Below, piece after piece: positions 19,137-21,496 of a stretch of 21,496 bases of DNA. Both the position numbers and the translations under genes were made by a program. Under the pieces are notes generated by a model. The model did no database searches and had not been told where the DNA came from. It saw nothing but the letters and a program-made list of their open reading frames with translations. The DNA comes from Reticulitermes lucifugus. Its lineage: Eukaryota; Arthropoda; Insecta; Blattodea; Rhinotermitidae. The stretch's first letter is position 1, and every line of letters begins with the position of its first letter. The stretch is from contig JAKCWW010010542.1 in assembly GCA_026260175.1 (NCBI GenBank), forward strand, positions 1-21,496, given 5' to 3'.

Positions 19137-19720
19137 CTACAGAGCTTTACGTTTGGCCTTGGCTTCCGTCACGACAGATGCCCATTATATTGTATCCAAA
19201 GCTCTTGTTCTCCGTCTTTTTACACCCATATTCCCCAAGCCCATATCGACATCAGCCACCCACCTTAATCTAGGTGTTCCTTTTCTTTCTCTCCCTCTTA
19301 ATGGTTTGCCTTCAGTTGCTTCTGTACTGTCCTTTCACGATCCATTGTTACAACATGCCCAAGCCATTCAGATCTAAGTACTTTAATTACAGTTACAATA
19401 TCTGGAGATTTAAATTTATTACAGATTTCTTGATTGTAACAATTTTCATGTGTTCGCCCATATATTTTTCTCAGTATTTTCCTTTCCCACGTCATTAAGG
19501 CTCTTTCCATTTTATTCTTTAGGGTCTGTGATTTGGCACCGTAGGTCACAGTTGGTCATTATTGTTTTATAGAGACCTCTTAATGATTGTGTTATATATC
19601 TTTTCTTTAGTATATGGCGTAGTGCATGGAACCATTTATTATCAGCAATAATTTTGGAAAAAGTAATTACCTGTGCTTTTTCTGAGAACCGTTTGAGGCT
19701 AACATTCTCTGTGGGCGAAG
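19137..19720 (-). pseudogene. Broken 3' end of a non-LTR retrotransposon reverse-transcriptase ORF
   Basis: Minus-strand reading gives the region C-terminal to the reverse-transcriptase domain of an insect LINE. In order: WFHALRHILKKR and LRGLYKT (about 19640-19570), then TYGAKSQTL (19546-19520), ERKILRKIYGR, SPDIVTVIK and EWLGHVVTMD (about 19360-19330), then GKPLRG, RLRWVADVDMGLGNMGVK, RRRTRALD and WASVVTEAKAK. A TAG stop follows at 19139-19137. Breaks: a 2-base loss between LYKT and TYG, a one-base loss after KQLK (about 19305) and an in-frame TAA before WASVV. Only the 3' part is present, as expected for 5'-truncated LINE insertion. The longest intact piece is 19298-19549. Clade (RTE-like or other) cannot be settled from this tail. 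The upstream limit is approximate. Confidence 0.85.
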
Positions 19721-20276
19721 TTTTTAGTTGTTTAACGTTAAATCAGGTGACTTGTATGATTATCGCTGCCGTTAATGGGTTAATACACAACATTCCGGGA
19801 GTTGGTTCTGATTCTGGTTAACGTGAAGTATTTTTGATACGATGTTGCTGTAGATACGATATTAGTGGCAACAGCTGGAATCGAATTTAGCGTCTTCAGA
19901 ACACTTACATTTGTGTAGTGTAGTGATTATCATATTTTAGCGTTCATTCTTACACTTTTTTTTTGCGCGTTGTAGATCAGATGAATGCATAGTAGGAATG
20001 CCTCTTGCCATCCACATTTTTGACAGAAGTAATGAACGAGTTTAGACGAAATTTGGTATTTGGTTATTAAAACAAAGGTTTGTGTGTTCATCCAGATCCA
20101 CGTCGGTTCATTTTATTCCATATTTTACATGAGGTTCCTATTCAACTTGTTTTTCATAAAACGGCTCATCGTACCACAAATTTGTACGTGACAGAAATGC
20201 TGAATATCCAAAATACAGCGCGATGATCTGATTGATTCCCACGAATCTTTGAAGCGCGTACGTGTGACCCCTCCAC
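19721..20276. other. Unannotated stretch
   Basis: No gene, RNA or recognised repeat. It has an AT-rich background with a T-homopolymer near 19956-19964. Nothing else is visible. Confidence 0.45.
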
Positions 20277-20488
20277 TAGGGCAGTTGATACAACTTTGTT
20301 AGTAAAACATTTTATTTATATCTTAGCCAGATATTTTGGCTTGAAAACAAGCCGTAATCGGGTTAGTTGCACAGAAAAATATGCAGATTATTACAAAATT
20401 ACTACTGTCGTAGCAATGTGTTGAGATACTAAATCCTTTCGCATTTGCATTGTTATTTAACGTAGAAGATTATTATCCTCCAGTTTGT

Positions 20489-20489
20489 C

Positions 20490-20539
<50 letters not shown>
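20489..20539 (+). repeat. (CT)n-(TA)n compound microsatellite
   Basis: About ten CT units run directly into about fifteen TA units without interruption. It lies inside F3. The Tyr-Ile and Glu-Arg strings in the minus-strand frame 20473-20718 come from this repeat. Confidence 0.95.
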
Positions 20540-20541
<2 letters not shown>

Positions 20542-20554
20542 CACAATTTGCTTT

Positions 20555-20740
20555 AACGCGGAACAGACCGGCAGAGCGGCGGCCATCATCGGTCGCAGTG
20601 CAGCAGTTGATGTCGTCCGCTCTAGGGCGCGCAGTCCCGCGTTAACGCTCGACTCGAGGGGTCGAATACTATAGCGGACGACGTCATCAGTCGCTATGCA
20701 GCGAGGAGCGGATTTCACTTTCAGCTGGAACTCTGTATCT
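20555..20740. other. CpG-dense segment with an imperfect hairpin
   Basis: A GC-rich, CpG-rich island of about 185 bases sits inside AT-rich DNA. TGATGTCGTCCGCTCTAG (20608-20625) is nearly the reverse complement of CTATAGCGGACGACGTCATCA (20677-20697), giving a stem with a loop of about 50 bases. GGTGAGTG at 20748-20755 just downstream would fit a splice donor, but no open frame or other exon evidence supports a gene. It could instead be the internal part of the surrounding foldback element. Confidence 0.6.
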
Positions 20741-20755
20741 TTATTTGGTGAGTGT

Positions 20756-20867
20756 AACTGATGACTTGCCGTTTTTGTGTAAGTTTTTTTTTGTACAAGT
20801 TTTTCGCTGAATTAATTCGGCGAGAAACTTAACCCAGAAACGGCATATCCGGCACAAGTCATCAGTT
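20756..20867. repeat. 112-bp imperfect palindrome
   Basis: AACTGATGACTTG (20756-20768) is the exact reverse complement of CAAGTCATCAGTT (20855-20867). Inner parts also pair, for example TGCCGTTT with AAACGGCA and AAGTTTTTCGC with GCGAGAAACTT. The centre is GAATTAATTC (20809-20818). There is almost no loop, so it could extrude as a cruciform or form a long RNA hairpin. It is nested inside F3. Confidence 0.9.
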
Positions 20868-21122
20868 TATTAGATGTACAAATAACATGTTACGTATTAA
20901 TATATTGGAGACATTTATAAGGATGATACTCTCCTGTGTTAAATAATGGAACGAAATGTGAAAGGACTGAGCCCAGAACACCCTTCTCAAAACACTGTAA
21001 TAATTCTGTAATAACCGTTTGCATATTTTTTTTTGCAGTTGGCCTAATGATGGCTTGTTTTTAAGCCGAAACATGTATATACCACATATATCAAAATATT
21101 GCTATTAATGTTGTGTCAGACT

Positions 21123-21396
21123 GATGGCCTTTGCGTTTGACCTTCATTTGTAAACAACGGGATGTGTCATATCATGATTTCCGGGAAGCTGTAAGACGAT
21201 CCCACTGTGCATTGCAGAAATTTATCTTTTAAATATCGTATCTGTATATTGCTCGTATTAGCCATTCCGTGTGTTTACGTATGCCACAAGGGTATATGAG
21301 ATCACGTGGATAGAAACACGTATGTAAATACGAATGTTAGCAACCGTCTTTCCAGGTTTTATCGTAGAAGGCGATAGCCCCTGAAACGTTTACCTA
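21123..21396. other. Unannotated stretch next to the right mariner
   Basis: No gene, fold or recognised repeat. It ends with TA at 21395-21396, the target dinucleotide of the flanking mariner. Confidence 0.5.
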
Positions 21397-21496
21397 CGAG
21401 GTCTGTCCATAAAGTATCCGACCTTGGGCCGGGAAAAAAAGTTATGTATCTGGGTGGTTACAATACCTAATCCCCTTCAAAGTAGGCCCCTTGTGA
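21397..21496 (-). mobile_element. 3' end of a mariner transposon (right copy, continues off-window)
   Basis: On the minus strand the element ends, reading outward, with a short 3' untranslated stretch, a T homopolymer, CCCGGCCCAAGGTCGG and the terminal repeat ending ...GACAGACCTCG at 21397. It is preceded on the plus strand by TA (21395-21396). The terminal repeat is nearly identical, inverted, to the one at 1-55. The transposase reading frame enters from beyond the window and stops at 21469-21467. Element length and the catalytic residues cannot be judged because only 100 bases are inside the window. Confidence 0.9.
21467..21496 (-). CDS. Mariner transposase, C-terminal end (partial)
   Basis: The minus strand reads SQGAYFEGD followed by a TAG stop (21469-21467). 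A Gly-Ala-Tyr-Phe-Glu-Gly-Asp ending just before the stop is a hallmark of many mariner-family transposases, whose product cuts and pastes the element at TA sites. The D,D34D catalytic residues and the DNA-binding domain lie upstream, outside the window. The reading frame is intact over the nine visible codons, but whether the whole gene is intact is unknown. Confidence 0.85.
   Translation of the reverse strand, partial: SQGAYFEGD

Larger units (their letters stand above)
20277..21122. mobile_element. Foldback element F3 with hammerhead-like arms and nested palindrome
   Basis: The arms at about 20277-20375 and 21025-21122 are inverted and diverged. The stem GGCTTG-loop-AAGCC is shared (20338-20353 on the minus strand; 21052-21067 on the plus strand), and the outer ends carry AAGTTGTATCAACTG and AATGTTGTGTCAGACTG, which also resemble the ends of F2. 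The right arm reads CTAATGA (21044-21050), T, stem-loop, GAAAC (21068-21072), AT, GTA: one substitution from CTGATGA. The left arm has CGATTAC and AAAA in place of CTGATGA and GAAA. The roughly 650-bp interior holds a CT/TA microsatellite, a CpG-dense hairpin and a 112-bp palindrome. No coding frame is credible. Confidence 0.6.

Noticed and set aside
20756..20867. CTGATGA at both ends of the 112-bp palindrome as further hammerhead copies
   Set aside because: No GC stem II followed by GAAAC lies at the right distance, so the match is the seven-base string alone.
1..21496. A composite 21-kb transposon moved by the two mariners
   Set aside because: The interior has no cargo gene and is a mixture of old repeats. 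Two independent insertions explain the ends more simply; kept only as a low-probability finding.

Overview
This window is non-coding DNA from a large, repeat-rich animal genome. The best guess is an insect, and among insects a polyneopteran such as a cockroach, termite or orthopteran. That inference rests on the repeats: mariner transposon ends, tRNA-derived SINEs ending in (TTTACC)n, a decayed non-LTR retrotransposon reverse-transcriptase tail, a Tigger/pogo-type MITE and a microsatellite-rich AT background. I could not run a database search, so species and family names come from recalled sequence patterns. I found no intact host gene, no structural RNA gene, no CRISPR array and no bacterial feature. 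Almost every open frame is short and either random or lies across a repeat.

Layout. Positions 1-55 are the 3' end of a mariner element pointing right, and 21397-21496 are the 3' end of a second mariner pointing left, including the last codons of its transposase. The two terminal repeats are nearly identical and inverted, so the 21.3 kb between them is bracketed tail-to-tail by mariners. Inside lie: foldback element F1 (68-495); a pyrimidine-rich zone split by foldback F2 (1515-1918); a Z-DNA-prone GT/GC tract (3601-3645); a 53/57-bp minisatellite (4061-4386); two copies of an unclassified dispersed repeat, called R1 here (4776-5541 and 8049-8522); a cluster of SINEs (6311-7725); a 5 x 40-bp array (8805-9004); two more SINEs (10291-11466); two copies of a dispersed, formerly open repeat (11690-11900 and 17000-17395); a Tigger-like MITE (11952-12118); the most complete SINE (14742-15032); a tight palindromic element F4 (16585-16750); a broken LINE fragment (19137-19720); and a nested foldback F3 (20277-21122).

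The most interesting signal is F1, F2 and F3. Each is built from two inverted arms of about 90-100 bp. Each arm carries, or shows decay from, the signature CTGA(A/T)GA, a GC stem-loop, then GAAAC and 2 bases and GT(A/C), read outward from the element on both sides. This resembles a minimal type I hammerhead ribozyme of the kind reported in Penelope-like retroelements, with one extra base after CTGANGA. If real, it would be a family of short non-autonomous elements with a ribozyme-like motif in each inverted arm. Self-cleavage is not shown, and most copies have damaged cores.

The genes do not work together here. The window is best read as an intergenic or intronic record of insertions of different ages, together with tandem arrays. 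The stretches between these features (496-1235, 2041-3600, 5542-6310, 12119-13940, 15033-16580, 17396-19136 and 19721-20276) show nothing I can support.
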